Shown in pieces: positions 46,646-55,562 of a stretch of DNA of 61,282 nt. The translations under genes and the position numbers were made by a program. The notes beneath the pieces are model-generated. The model was given only the letters and a program-made list of their open reading frames with translations. It was not told where the DNA came from and made no database searches. The first letter of the stretch is position 1. Every line of letters begins with the position of its first letter. Source of the DNA: Staphylococcus arlettae (GTDB taxonomy: Bacteria > Bacillota > Bacilli > Staphylococcales > Staphylococcaceae); the NCBI RefSeq assembly GCF_002902345.1, contig NZ_PPQB01000019.1, positions 173,777-235,058 of the forward strand, in the 5' to 3' direction.

Positions 46646-47323
46646 TTAATGTTTGGGAGTAGCAACAGCAGATACAAAGCGTTGTGTTATTTCTTTTGGA
46701 CGTGTAATAGCACCGCCGACTACTGTACAGTGCGTACCTAATTCACTTACACGCGCAAACATATCTGGTGTCACAACATTTCCTTCAGCAACCACTTTAG
46801 TATTCACATTAGCAATTACTTCTTTTAGAAAGGCAAAATCATTTTCATATAAAACATGACCAGATGTATATGTTGTATAGCCTCTTAACGTTGTGCCAAT
46901 ATAATCGAAACCAAGTTCTTCTGCTTGTTTTGCTTCTTCAACAGTAGAGATGTCAGCCATTATTTCAATGTGTGGTGCTTCTTGACGGATATATGCTACT
47001 AATTCTGCTAAGCTTTCTTGTGGTCGAGGTTGATTCGTAGCTTCAAGTGCAATGACTTCACAACCACTTTCAAGTAATTCTTGTACCTCTGTTTTAGTGG
47101 CAGTAATAAAAACATTGGAATTATCGTAATCTCTTTTAACAATACCAATGATAGGTAGATCAACTGTTTTTTTAATTTCTAAAATATCTGCTTTGCTGTT
47201 TGCTCTAATTCCAACAGCACCACCTTCATAAGCTGCTAATGCCATTTTTGACATAATAAAAGATGAATGTAGTGGCTCATCAGGTAAAGCTTGGCAAGAT
47301 ACGATTAATCCATTAGGTAACAT
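46646..47323 (-). CDS. nanE: N-acetylmannosamine-6-phosphate 2-epimerase
   Basis: TIM-barrel epimerase of 225 aa converting ManNAc-6-P to GlcNAc-6-P in sialic acid catabolism. It begins [20 protein letters not shown], a family hallmark. [39 protein letters not shown] and [11 protein letters not shown] are conserved. I choose ATG 47323 eight bases after GGAGTG; the ATG seven codons upstream has no ribosome binding site. Divergent from nanR, sharing an operator candidate. Confidence 0.94.
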   Translation of the reverse strand: MLPNGLIVSCQALPDEPLHSSFIMSKMALAAYEGGAVGIRANSKADILEIKKTVDLPIIGIVKRDYDNSNVFITATKTEVQELLESGCEVIALEATNQPRPQESLAELVAYIRQEAPHIEIMADISTVEEAKQAEELGFDYIGTTLRGYTTYTSGHVLYENDFAFLKEVIANVNTKVVAEGNVVTPDMFARVSELGTHCTVVGGAITRPKEITQRFVSAVATPKH

Positions 47324-47425
47324 AAAATACACACTCCATAACATTAAATTTTAAGATATAGTGATTTAATTAAAGTAATATCAATATAACATTAGGAAAA
47401 AAATAATCAATAGTTATAGTATTAA

Positions 47426-47440
47426 TGAAAAAACTTTTCG
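47426..47440. promoter_or_regulatory. NanR operator candidate 1
   Basis: TGAAAA-AAC-TTTTCG in the nanE-nanR divergent region. The same pattern (TGAAAA-N3-TTTTCA) occurs in the nanK-nanA divergent region. TATAAT (47443-47448) lies just downstream and may be the nanR -10. Confidence 0.6.
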
Positions 47441-47483
47441 TTTATAATAAAATATGGCTATATTAAAAAGGGGAGACGCACAG

Positions 47484-48287
47484 ATGAAATTTGATAATAG
47501 AGTGCAACGCTATAAACATTTATTTACTAAAGCAGATAAAGAAATCGTTAACTATATAAAAAATAATCAATTTGATGATAACTTTTCTACTATTAATTCA
47601 TTGGCGAATAGTGTAGGCATTTCACCTGCCACCATTACACGTTTTTCCAATAAATTAGACTATGAAAACTTTCAAGATATGAAATTTAATTTGCAACAGG
47701 AAATGACTAATCAAGAAATTGAGAATAGCCCGCTCATCCAAAAAATTCATAACTATCATCAAAATACAATTCAACAAACTGGCGAGTTTATTTCAGATAT
47801 TGATATTCAAAATTTTGTAAATCAAATTATGCGTAGTAGACAAATAATTTTTGCTGGATTAGGGAGTTCAGGATTAACAGCAACTGAATTTTATTATAGA
47901 ACGATGCGTATGGGCTTAAAAGGGAATGTATCGACAGATTCTCATCAAATGAAAATTGTAGCGTCATTATTAACAGGTTCGGATACGTTTGTCGCTATTT
48001 CGAACAGTGGTGAAACTACAGAGTTAATTTCAGCTGCAGGGATTGCACAGCAACAAGGTGCTTTTGTAGTAGCAATTACTAACTATGAAGGTAGTGCACT
48101 TACAGCATGTGCAGATTTAGTATTGATTACGACAGACCAATCCAGAAATAATGATACAAGGTTTATTAATACACAAATTGCGACACATTTTTTAATAGAT
48201 ATTGTCAGTTACTTATTATTAGACGATGAGCATTTACATCGAGTCTATCAAAAAACAAAAGATGTTATTTTACATGATAAACCGTAA
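47484..48287 (+). CDS. nanR: RpiR-family regulator of sialic acid genes
   Basis: A 267-aa RpiR regulator. N-terminal HTH_6 (residues 1-75: KADKEIVNYI, NSLANSVGISPATITRFSNKL) and a C-terminal SIS sugar-isomerase domain (about 125-250: IFAGLGSSGLTATEF, AISNSGETTEL) that senses a sugar phosphate, probably ManNAc-6-P. The start is ATG 47484, eight bases after AAAAGGGGAG; the longer frame from 47454 contains that ribosome binding site. Located between nanE and nanK; the S. aureus homologue represses the nan genes. Confidence 0.92.
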   Translation: MKFDNRVQRYKHLFTKADKEIVNYIKNNQFDDNFSTINSLANSVGISPATITRFSNKLDYENFQDMKFNLQQEMTNQEIENSPLIQKIHNYHQNTIQQTGEFISDIDIQNFVNQIMRSRQIIFAGLGSSGLTATEFYYRTMRMGLKGNVSTDSHQMKIVASLLTGSDTFVAISNSGETTELISAAGIAQQQGAFVVAITNYEGSALTACADLVLITTDQSRNNDTRFINTQIATHFLIDIVSYLLLDDEHLHRVYQKTKDVILHDKP

Positions 48288-48292
48288 TATAT

Positions 48293-48323
48293 AGGGCTAG
48301 AACATTATTAATGTTCTGGCCCT
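48293..48323. terminator. Hairpin between convergent nanR and nanK
   Basis: Stem AGGGCTAGAACAT / ATGTTCTGGCCCT with a five-base loop. T runs are poor on both sides, so it may be a weak terminator or an mRNA 3' stabiliser. Confidence 0.55.
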
Positions 48324-48374
48324 AAGTATTGTATAAACGGAAGTTACGACAATTATTTAATTTAGGTTAGTTGG

Positions 48375-49250
48375 TTAAAGTGTTATTAAACTACCTGCAC
48401 CGAGTAATGCAGCATTATTTAACGCATGCGTAGTTTGAATAGGTGCATGTTCATAATTGGCAGGTAAAAAATAAGAGACATAAGGTACAATATATTGCAA
48501 TAATTGATCACCTTGTGCAGAAATTCCGCCACCAATTAAAATTAACGCAGGATCATAAAGTAATTGAATTTGTGCTACGCCTTCTGCGACGTCTTTACCC
48601 CAAGTGTGTAATAAAGCACTTGCTGTTTCATCTCCTTGTTTAGCTTGAAGAAATAACGATTTAACATCTACATCAGTTGAACTATATTGATGAGTAATTT
48701 GGGTTTGTAATGCTGAAGTAGCTGCCCGTTGTTCATAAGTCGTTTCACTATCAGGACGGTATAGCATATAACCAATTTCATTGGCACGAGAGTTGGCACC
48801 TTGATATAAACCTGTTTCTGAAGTGTAAAATGCGCCTCCAATACCTGTGCCTAAAGTTAAACAAAATATTTGTTGTTGTGCATATTGATATGTGTGTAGT
48901 TCTCCTAATAGTGCGGCATCAACATCATTGCAGACATAGACAAACGGAGTAATATGACTTAATGCTTGCTTATAGTTTGTCCCTGTAAAATTAGCAATCG
49001 TGGGACTACTATAAACTACCGTTCCTGTATCGCGATTTATAACGCCAGCGCTAGAGATGCCAACGTAGACTGGATCTAAATGATACAGTTCTTTATATTG
49101 TGCTACTATTTGGATGACCTCATCTAAAATAAAATCAGTAATGTTATTAGGCGTTGGGATGCTATTAAAGGTTACTAAATTAGCATTTTCATCAAGTACA
49201 GCAGATTTTATTTGTGTACCCCCTACATCTAAAACAATTTTGTACGACAT
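48375..49250 (-). CDS. nanK: N-acetylmannosamine kinase (ROK family)
   Basis: A 291-aa sugar kinase producing ManNAc-6-P for NanE. The ATP motif at the N-terminus is LDVGGTQIKSAVLD. The catalytic aspartate region is CNDVDAALLGE, followed by LTLGTGIGGAF. The usual ROK zinc cluster (CxCGxxGC) is absent; the corresponding stretch around GANSRANEIGYMLY lacks cysteines, as I recall for staphylococcal NanK. I start at ATG 49250, seven bases after GGAGG; the ORF extends upstream by 14 codons without support. Divergent from nanA. Confidence 0.88.
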   Translation of the reverse strand: MSYKIVLDVGGTQIKSAVLDENANLVTFNSIPTPNNITDFILDEVIQIVAQYKELYHLDPVYVGISSAGVINRDTGTVVYSSPTIANFTGTNYKQALSHITPFVYVCNDVDAALLGELHTYQYAQQQIFCLTLGTGIGGAFYTSETGLYQGANSRANEIGYMLYRPDSETTYEQRAATSALQTQITHQYSSTDVDVKSLFLQAKQGDETASALLHTWGKDVAEGVAQIQLLYDPALILIGGGISAQGDQLLQYIVPYVSYFLPANYEHAPIQTTHALNNAALLGAGSLITL

Positions 49251-49276
49251 GCGATGACCTCCATTTAGACTATTTG

Positions 49277-49291
49277 TGAAAAATATTTTCA
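49277..49291. promoter_or_regulatory. NanR operator candidate 2
   Basis: TGAAAA-ATA-TTTTCA, arms perfectly complementary, 27 bases upstream of the nanK start in the nanK-nanA divergent region. It matches the motif in the nanE-nanR region. Confidence 0.65.
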
Positions 49292-49344
49292 TTAATGTGC
49301 TTATTAAACGTATATAATTTTCAGAATTCTATTGCTAAGTTTTA

Positions 49345-49358
49345 TGGTAGCGTTTACA
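49345..49358 (-). promoter_or_regulatory. cre (CcpA) site candidate
   Basis: Read on the minus strand, TGTAAACGCTACCA matches the CcpA consensus except at one position near its end. Placed between nanK and nanA, it would give glucose repression of both directions. Confidence 0.6.
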
Positions 49359-49472
49359 ATTCTAGCTGTAAAGTAAAATTTCTAATAGGTAACGTTTAGT
49401 TATGTACTTAAAAAATTAAGTTTTGAGCGTAGCTAAAATAGTTAAATAGCGAAAATAATGGAGGTTTATAAC

Positions 49473-50354
49473 ATGGAAGATAATTTGAAAGGTTTGTATG
49501 CAGCGTTATTAGTTCCCTTTGATGAGGATGGTCAGGTAAAAGAAGAGGGATTAAAACAAATAGCACGTAATGCTATAGATAAAGAAGGGTTAGATGGTTT
49601 ATACGTTAATGGAAGTTCAGGAGAAAACTTTTTAATTAACACTGCACAAAAGAAACAAATTTTTAAAGTAGTCAAAGATGTCATTGGAAATGACGCTAAA
49701 TTAATCGCACAAGTTGGTGCACTAGATTTAAACGAATCTATAGAATTAGGTCAATACGCAACTGAATTAGGCTACGACGCAATTTCTGCTGTTACGCCGT
49801 TCTATTATCCATTTTCTTTTGAAGAAATAAAAGATTATTACTTTGAACTCATTGAAGCAACACAAAATAATTTAATTGTTTACGCTATTCCAGATTTAAC
49901 TGGAGTTAATATATCAATGACACAATTTGAAGAGTTATTTTCACATGACAAAGTTATTGGTGTAAAGTATACAGCACCTAATTTCTTTTTACTTGAAAGA
50001 ATCCGTGAACATTTCCCGGATAAATTAATTTTCTCGGGGTTTGACGAAATGTTGGTACAAGCAGCTATTTCGGGAGTTGATGGTGCTATTGGGTCAACGT
50101 ATAACGTTAATGGTAAGCGTGCACGTGCTATTTTTGAAAATGCGCAACAAGGTGACGTTGCTAAAGCTTATGCTATTCAACATGACACTAATCATATTAT
50201 TGAAGGCATCTTAGACATGGGGATTTATCCAACGTTAAAAGAAATATTAAAAGCACGTGGTCTAGATTGTGGTTTACCAAAAAAACCATTTAAACCATTT
50301 AATGAAAATAATAGAGCACAGTTAGAGACACTTATAGATAAATATAACTTATAA
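49473..50354 (+). CDS. nanA: N-acetylneuraminate lyase
   Basis: Class I aldolase of 293 aa cleaving sialic acid to pyruvate and ManNAc. The pyruvate-binding GSSGE motif lies near the N-terminus ([11 protein letters not shown]). The Schiff-base lysine is Lys165 in IGVKYTAP, and the proton-relay tyrosine is in [11 protein letters not shown] choose ATG 49473, eight bases after GGAGG; the frame from 49458 runs through that ribosome binding site. Followed 26 bases later by the sialic acid symporter gene, so probably co-transcribed. Confidence 0.95.
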   Translation: MEDNLKGLYAALLVPFDEDGQVKEEGLKQIARNAIDKEGLDGLYVNGSSGENFLINTAQKKQIFKVVKDVIGNDAKLIAQVGALDLNESIELGQYATELGYDAISAVTPFYYPFSFEEIKDYYFELIEATQNNLIVYAIPDLTGVNISMTQFEELFSHDKVIGVKYTAPNFFLLERIREHFPDKLIFSGFDEMLVQAAISGVDGAIGSTYNVNGKRARAIFENAQQGDVAKAYAIQHDTNHIIEGILDMGIYPTLKEILKARGLDCGLPKKPFKPFNENNRAQLETLIDKYNL

Positions 50355-50380
50355 TTTTTAACTTAAGGGGTTGATTGTTC

Positions 50381-51955
50381 ATGGAACAAGTGGGGTTTGG
50401 GTTTTGGAACTGGGTAGCTATTTTACTCTATCTTTTTATCATGTTGCTAATTGGGGTGTACTTCACTAAACGTGCAGGACAAAATACTGATAGCTTTTTT
50501 ACTGCCAGTGGTAGGTTACCATCTTGGGCTGTGGGCTTTTCTATTTATGCGACAACTTTAAGTGCAATTACTTTTATGTCAACACCAGAAAAAGCCTTTT
50601 TAACAGATTGGTCTTATATAGTTGGAAATATTACTATTGTAGCAATAATACCTTTATTGATCTTTTTCTATGTACCATTTTTCAAGAAATTGAATGTCAC
50701 GTCAGCTTACGAATATTTAGAAGCGCGTTTTGGACCTAGTATACGAGTGATTGGTTCTTTGTTGTTTATTTTATTCCATTTGGGAAGAGTAGCTATTGTA
50801 ATTTATTTACCAACTTTAGCGGTTACATCTGTATCGGATTTAAATCCATTTGTTGTAGCTTCACTCGTAGGTATTTTATGTATCTTATATACGTTTTTAG
50901 GTGGTTTTGAAGGTGTTGTGTGGAGTGACTTTATTCAAGGTGTCATTTTACTTGGTGGCGCTGTTGTCATTATTATTTTAGGGGTTGTTCATTTACCAAA
51001 TGGTATGGGGACATTGGTTACAGATGCAATGAACAATAAAAAAATAATTAGCGCTGACAATTGGAAATTCAATACAGCAGCAGCGGCTATACCGATTATA
51101 TTTTTAGGTAACATTTTTAATAATTTACATCAATATACTGCAAGTCAAGACGTCGTTCAACGTTACCAAGCATCAGACTCGTTGAAAGAAACTTCTAAAT
51201 CATTGTGGACAAATGGTATATTGGCACTAATATCAGCACCTATATTTTACGGTATGGGAACAATGTTATATTCGTTTTATAATCATAGTAGCGCACTACC
51301 TAATGGTTTTAATACGTCGTCTATCGTACCGTATTTTATTTTAACTGAAATGCCTCCTTTTGTTGGTGGATTATTAATTGCAGCAATTTTTGCTGCTGCC
51401 CAATCAACGATATCTTCAAGTTTGAACTCGATATCAGCATGTTTTTCTGTAGATATAAAACATCGCTTTTTTGGGAAGGGTAATGAAAAAAGTGAAGTAA
51501 CGTTTGCACGTTATATCATAATTATTTCAGGCTTATTTGGTTATGCAATGTCTATCTATTTAATTGCTGCTGATTCAAATGATATTTGGGATTTATTCTT
51601 ACTTATTACTGGATTATTTGGTGTGCCACTAGCTGGTGTATTTGCAGTTGGTATTTTCACTAAACGTACAAACGCATTCGGCGTAATTATTGGTTTAATT
51701 TTTGGTGTTATTTTTGCTTATATTTTTAACAATATTGGTGGGGACAATTCACCATTCTTTGTATCTATCATCTCATTTTTAATTGCGTTTATTATTTCAT
51801 ATTTAGCTAGTTTTATTCGACCTAACAAGGGCAAAGATATTACTGGTTTAACTATTTTTGATAGAAATGAAGCCGTTACTTACGTTTCTAAAGTGAAACA
51901 AAAAAAGGCAATTGCAGATTATGCAACAAATACTGACTATTCTAAAGAGCAGTAG
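50381..51955 (+). CDS. nanT: Sodium:solute symporter, probable sialic acid transporter
   Basis: SSS-family permease of 524 aa with about 13 helices. Signatures: FFTASGRLPSWAVGFSIYATTLSAITFMSTP (about 35-65 in part), EYLEARFG, GGFEGVVWSDFIQG and IAAIFAAAQSTISSSLNS with the sodium-site Ser/Thr pair. Context directly after nanA indicates Na+-coupled uptake of N-acetylneuraminate. The start is ATG 50381, ten bases after AAGGGG; TTG 50375 is less likely. The gene symbol follows S. aureus usage for the nan locus transporter. Confidence 0.88.
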   Translation: MEQVGFGFWNWVAILLYLFIMLLIGVYFTKRAGQNTDSFFTASGRLPSWAVGFSIYATTLSAITFMSTPEKAFLTDWSYIVGNITIVAIIPLLIFFYVPFFKKLNVTSAYEYLEARFGPSIRVIGSLLFILFHLGRVAIVIYLPTLAVTSVSDLNPFVVASLVGILCILYTFLGGFEGVVWSDFIQGVILLGGAVVIIILGVVHLPNGMGTLVTDAMNNKKIISADNWKFNTAAAAIPIIFLGNIFNNLHQYTASQDVVQRYQASDSLKETSKSLWTNGILALISAPIFYGMGTMLYSFYNHSSALPNGFNTSSIVPYFILTEMPPFVGGLLIAAIFAAAQSTISSSLNSISACFSVDIKHRFFGKGNEKSEVTFARYIIIISGLFGYAMSIYLIAADSNDIWDLFLLITGLFGVPLAGVFAVGIFTKRTNAFGVIIGLIFGVIFAYIFNNIGGDNSPFFVSIISFLIAFIISYLASFIRPNKGKDITGLTIFDRNEAVTYVSKVKQKKAIADYATNTDYSKEQ

Positions 51956-51998
51956 TGATTATTGTAGTTTCAAACAAATATATTGTATCTATAATATT

Positions 51999-52035
51999 GA
52001 CTCATTTAATATTAACTTATTAAATGAGTCTTTTT
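51999..52035 (+). terminator. Terminator of nanA-nanT
   Basis: Perfect stem GACTCATTTAATA / TATTAAATGAGTC with a six-base loop and five T. It ends one base before the ribosome binding site of the next gene. Confidence 0.9.
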
Positions 52036-52046
52036 AGGAGGGAAAA

Positions 52047-52580
52047 ATGTCAACTTTAGTTATTATCGCACATCCAAATATGACACAGTCAAAAGTAAAT
52101 AAAGCATGGAAATTAGCTTTGCAACAACGTGATGAGGTCACTGTACATGATTTGTATTCGATTTATCCAAATGAAGTTATTGATATTGAAGCGGAGCAAC
52201 AATTGTTAGAGCAATACGAAACTATTATTTTCCAATTTCCATTGTATTGGTATAGTTATCCGCCTTTATTCAAACAATATTTTGATGAAGTATTAGAGTA
52301 TGGTTGGGCTTACGGTTCTACTGGGGATAAATTACAAGGAAAACAGTTTGCTGCAGCAGTTTCTGTAGGAAGTGCAGAAGAAGATTATCACGCTGAGGGT
52401 GCGGTAGGCTACACTTTAGCACAATTGTTAGCTCCTTTAGATGCGACGAGTCGCTTTGTAGGTGCGAAATTTATAGGGGCACATGCACTGTATGGCACTT
52501 TTAATGTTAATGAAGCGCAACTCAATAATAATATCGCAGACTATTTCAGCTTTATAAATCAAATAACGCAACAAGTATAA
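52047..52580 (+). CDS. Flavodoxin-fold NAD(P)H oxidoreductase
   Basis: A 177-aa FMN/FAD quinone reductase-like protein (Flavodoxin_2, KefF/MdaB/YwrO group). The N-terminal TLVIIAHPNMTQSKVNKAW binds the flavin phosphate. QFPLYWYSYPPLFKQYFDEV and EYGWAYG are typical. It is likely to reduce quinones or nitro compounds by two electrons. The strong AGGAGGG before ATG 52047 overlaps the end of the nanT terminator, so its promoter must lie in or before that hairpin, or it depends on read-through from nanT. Confidence 0.85.
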   Translation: MSTLVIIAHPNMTQSKVNKAWKLALQQRDEVTVHDLYSIYPNEVIDIEAEQQLLEQYETIIFQFPLYWYSYPPLFKQYFDEVLEYGWAYGSTGDKLQGKQFAAAVSVGSAEEDYHAEGAVGYTLAQLLAPLDATSRFVGAKFIGAHALYGTFNVNEAQLNNNIADYFSFINQITQQV

Positions 52581-52591
52581 TTATTGTGTGA

Positions 52592-52632
52592 GTATAAGGT
52601 GACAACAGCTTAACTTGTCATCTTATACTTTT
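52592..52632 (+). terminator. Terminator of the flavodoxin-like reductase gene
   Basis: Stem GTATAAGGTGACAA / TTGTCATCTTATAC (one mismatch) with a nine-base loop and TTTT. Confidence 0.87.
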
Positions 52633-52694
52633 CAACAATCGTTAAAATAGCTATAATGAAAGCACATACATAATTGAAAGTTTGAGGGGACAAT

Positions 52695-53501
52695 ATGATA
52701 AAAGCAATTGCGGTTGATATGGATGGCACTTTTTTAGATACTAACAAAAGTTATGATGTTGCACGTTTTAACAATATTTTTAATCAATTACAGCAAAGAA
52801 ATGTGAAATTTATTGCTGCTAGTGGGAATCAATATGCTAAATTGATTTCTATTTTTGGACAGAGAGAGATGTTTTTTGTCGCAGAAAATGGAGCAGTTAT
52901 ATACGACGGTGAAGAATTATATGATTATCGTGCATTTAATTTTGATTTTTATCAGGAGTTAATCCATTACTTACATTATGAACGTAGTATGCAAGAACTA
53001 ATTGTTTGTGGATTAAAGAGTGCCTATATTTTAAAAGATACCAGTGAAACTTTTAAAAAAGTAGCACATTTTTATTATCGTCAATTAGAAGAAATTGATT
53101 CTTTTGCTCATTTGCCAAATGATGAATATGTTAAAGTCGCATTGAATATTAATAGAGATACACATCCACAATTAGATCAGGATTTAGCTGTGAAATTTGC
53201 AGATGATATTAGTATAGTATCTAGTGGGCACGACAGTATTGATATTATTATCCCAGAAATGACTAAAGGCAATGCACTTAAACGTCTTTTAGCGAAATGG
53301 GAATTGACTGCAGATAATCTAATGGCTTTCGGTGATGCAAATAATGATTATGATATGTTAGAACTTGCTGAACATAGCTATGTTATGGAAAATAGTCATG
53401 ATCAGATGTTATTTGACGTAGCAAACTTTGTTGCACCGTCTAATGATAAACAAGGTGTGTTATCAGTTATTGAAGAAACGGTATTAGCACCTGAATTGTA
53501 A
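52695..53501 (+). CDS. Cof-type HAD phosphatase
   Basis: A 268-aa HAD IIB sugar-phosphate or flavin-nucleotide phosphatase. Motif I VDMDGTFLD (Asp8, Asp10); cap C2B (about 85-185); motif III lysine in KGNALKRLL; motif IV FGDANNDYDML. AAENGAVIYDG-like VAENGAVIYDG is typical of the SupH/YidA group. GAGGGG precedes ATG 52695. Substrate unknown; Cof-type enzymes are broadly specific. Confidence 0.87.
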   Translation: MIKAIAVDMDGTFLDTNKSYDVARFNNIFNQLQQRNVKFIAASGNQYAKLISIFGQREMFFVAENGAVIYDGEELYDYRAFNFDFYQELIHYLHYERSMQELIVCGLKSAYILKDTSETFKKVAHFYYRQLEEIDSFAHLPNDEYVKVALNINRDTHPQLDQDLAVKFADDISIVSSGHDSIDIIIPEMTKGNALKRLLAKWELTADNLMAFGDANNDYDMLELAEHSYVMENSHDQMLFDVANFVAPSNDKQGVLSVIEETVLAPEL

Positions 53502-53589
53502 TGAGCAATTACCAATTCATTGGTATTAATGCTGACAATATAAGGTGAATAATGCGTGAACTACACTAGTACAATGATAAAATCTATAT

Positions 53590-53647
53590 ATAGAAGTGGT
53601 ATTCGAAATAGTTAACAGTACATTTCGATATTACTTCTATTTTTTTA
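53590..53647 (+). terminator. Terminator of the Cof-type phosphatase gene
   Basis: Stem ATAGAAGTGGTATTCGAAAT / ATTTCGATATTACTTCTAT with one mismatch, followed by seven T. Confidence 0.87.
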
Positions 53648-53736
53648 TAAACAGATTACTTTTATCGGAAATATTATTTAGCTTATACTAGAACTTACTT
53701 AATAAATCTTTAATTTGAAAGGATGGCACTAAAGTA

Positions 53737-54396
53737 ATGGCAGACATGAATGATAAAATTATTGAAGCATTTCAATTTCGACATGCAACAAAGCGTTTTG
53801 ATGCAACTAAAAAAATTAGTGAACAAGATTTTACTACAATTTTAGAAGCAGGTAGATTATCACCAAGTTCTTTAGGATTAGAGCCTTGGAAATTTTTAGT
53901 GATTCAAAATGCTGATTTACGAAATAAATTAAGAGATATTAGTTGGGGTGCTCAAGGGCAACTGGACACTGCTAGCCATTTTGTATTAGCGTTAGCACGT
54001 AAAAATGTAACGTCTCAATCACCGTATGTTCAACATATCATTCGTAATATTAAGCAATATGCAGAGGAGACAATTCCTGCAGTCGAGAAAAAATATGATG
54101 ATTTTCAAACAAATTTTCATATCAATGATAATGAACGCTCACTTGTAGATTGGGCAAGTAAGCAAACTTATATTGCATTAGGAAATATGATGACTTCAGC
54201 AGCATTATTAGGCATTGATTCTTGTCCTATTGAATGATTTGATTTAGATGCTGTTACTGAGTTATTAAAATCAGAAAACATTATCGGTGCTGATGATTTT
54301 GTGCCTTCATATATGGTAGCTTTTGGTTATAGAGAAACAGAACCTAAAGCAAAAACTAGACAACCACAAGCAGATGTTATCGAGTGGTTTGAATAA
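53737..54396 (+). pseudogene. NAD(P)H nitroreductase interrupted by an in-frame TGA
   Basis: The frame opens [20 protein letters not shown], with [16 protein letters not shown] as the FMN-binding segment of NfsB/YfkO-type nitroreductases. It stops at TGA 54235-54237 after DSCPIE. In the same frame it then continues for 53 more codons (FDLDAVTELL ... SYMVAFGYRE) to TAA 54396. The family motif at the junction is CPIEGF, so a single GGA-to-TGA change explains the stop. The lost part includes the conserved GY region binding FMN in the dimer; the 166-aa product is probably inactive. Selenocysteine is not expected. Full restored length is 219 aa, normal for the family. Confidence 0.88.
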
Positions 54397-54433
54397 AAAT
54401 GAAGATGGGATACAAATCCCTATTTTCAAATAA

Positions 54434-54470
54434 GAGGAGACTGGGACAACATTGATTCGTCCTAGTCTCT
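54434..54470 (+). repeat. Solo stem-loop of the intergenic repeat family, likely terminator
   Basis: GAGACTGGGAC (54437-54447) pairs with GTCCTAGTCTC (54459-54469). The stem and loop end (TTCGTCCTAGTCTC) match the left module of repeat R3, but the rest of the repeat is missing. It lies 38 bases after the broken nitroreductase gene. Confidence 0.7.
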
Positions 54471-54606
54471 CACGCATACTATTCCTCTGGGCGTCAACAC
54501 GTTTCAAATCGATAGAATTTATATTTGGCTATTCAAAAAATAAGAAATTTCGAAAACAAAAGTTAAACAACATCTTTTTATCTTAAAGGCATTTCATATA
54601 ATTAAA

Positions 54607-54654
54607 AAACGTCAATTTCTATATCTTCTCAATAGAAATTGACGTTTATTTTTT
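54607..54654. terminator. Strong hairpin terminator
   Basis: Perfect stem AAACGTCAATTTCTAT / ATAGAAATTGACGTTT with a nine-base loop and T-rich tail; A-rich sequence on the left makes it usable on the minus strand too, ending the dioxygenase transcript. Confidence 0.85.
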
Positions 54655-54661
54655 AGTCAGA

Positions 54662-54730
54662 GCTATTTATGTCTGGAATTCATTGCTATTTATGTCTGGA
54701 ATTCATTGCTATTTATGTCTGGAATTCATT
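54662..54730. repeat. Three perfect tandem copies of a 23-bp unit
   Basis: GCTATTTATGTCTGGAATTCATT occurs at 54662-54684, 54685-54707 and 54708-54730 without any mismatch. It lies eight bases beyond the stop of the minus-strand dioxygenase gene, between it and its terminator. Perfect identity suggests a recent, potentially length-variable repeat. Confidence 0.97.
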
Positions 54731-54737
54731 TTAATTT

Positions 54738-55541
54738 TTATTCAGGGACAGTAGTACGATTGCTATGCACTGTGACACTGAATCCTTCAGGACTGATTGA
54801 TGTTTCATTTTGTGCATTTGGTTTATAAATATCAATATGATAAAGGCCTAAACTATGATCATTATCGAGTCGCGGTTGGGTTGATTGCCAAACATTGACA
54901 GCAATATGATGATGATATTGGTTTGTTGACATGAATAAAGCTTGAGGATAATGAGAAATATGTTGTAAACCTAACTGAGTTATATAAAAATTACGTGCAC
55001 TTTCTAGGTTTGCTGTTTTTAGATGTAAATGACCTAATTTTGACTGTGATGGCATACCTTGCCAGCCTTCTGTAGTACGCTGGTTAACTAAATCTTCAGC
55101 ATCTACTTGTAACGTATCCATTTTGACATAGTCATCTTCCCATTGCCATGTAGTTGCATCACGATCTTGGTAGACTTCTATTCCATTACCTTCAATGTCA
55201 GAAAGATAGAGTGCTTCACTTACTAAGTGGTCACCACCACCAACTTGTATACCTAGGCTAGCTGCATGATATAAAAAATTTGCTAAATCTGCTCTAGTAG
55301 GGACTAAAAAAGCGATATGAAAAAGTCCAGCTTCTGACATTGCAGGTTTTTTAGCATCAGTAATTGCTCTTAAAGTTACTGTGTGACCAGAATTCCCAAT
55401 ATTTAGGATAGCTAGTGCATCGTCTTTACTAGCAAGTGTTAAACCGAGTACTTCTGTATAAAATTGTGTCATCTTAGTTAAATTTGCGACATTTAATGTG
55501 ATATTAGTGACTTGCGTTGCAGTCGAATCATGAAAAGTCAT
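54738..55541 (-). CDS. CatE-like VOC-family extradiol dioxygenase
   Basis: A 267-aa protein with two VOC modules like catechol-2,3-dioxygenase CatE of B. subtilis. First module: VTNITLNVANLTKMTQFYTEVLGL. Second: LGHLHLKTANLESARNFYITQLGL (metal His) with HHIAVNVW (second His) and a likely metal Glu or Asp near the C-terminus. Central AGLFHIAFLVPTRADLA and GNGIEVYQDRD are family hallmarks. It probably opens catechol or hydroquinone rings during quinone stress. AGGAGG precedes ATG 55541. Own promoter with an operator-like dyad. Confidence 0.83.
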   Translation of the reverse strand: MTFHDSTATQVTNITLNVANLTKMTQFYTEVLGLTLASKDDALAILNIGNSGHTVTLRAITDAKKPAMSEAGLFHIAFLVPTRADLANFLYHAASLGIQVGGGDHLVSEALYLSDIEGNGIEVYQDRDATTWQWEDDYVKMDTLQVDAEDLVNQRTTEGWQGMPSQSKLGHLHLKTANLESARNFYITQLGLQHISHYPQALFMSTNQYHHHIAVNVWQSTQPRLDNDHSLGLYHIDIYKPNAQNETSISPEGFSVTVHSNRTTVPE

Positions 55542-55562
55542 AATAACCTCCTGTGGTTAACA

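Noticed and set aside
54235..54237. TGA as selenocysteine codon
   Set aside because: Nitroreductases of this family have glycine here, no SECIS-like hairpin follows immediately, and staphylococci are not known to use selenocysteine.
54662..54730. CRISPR array
   Set aside because: The 23-bp units are contiguous with no spacers and there are no cas genes in the window.
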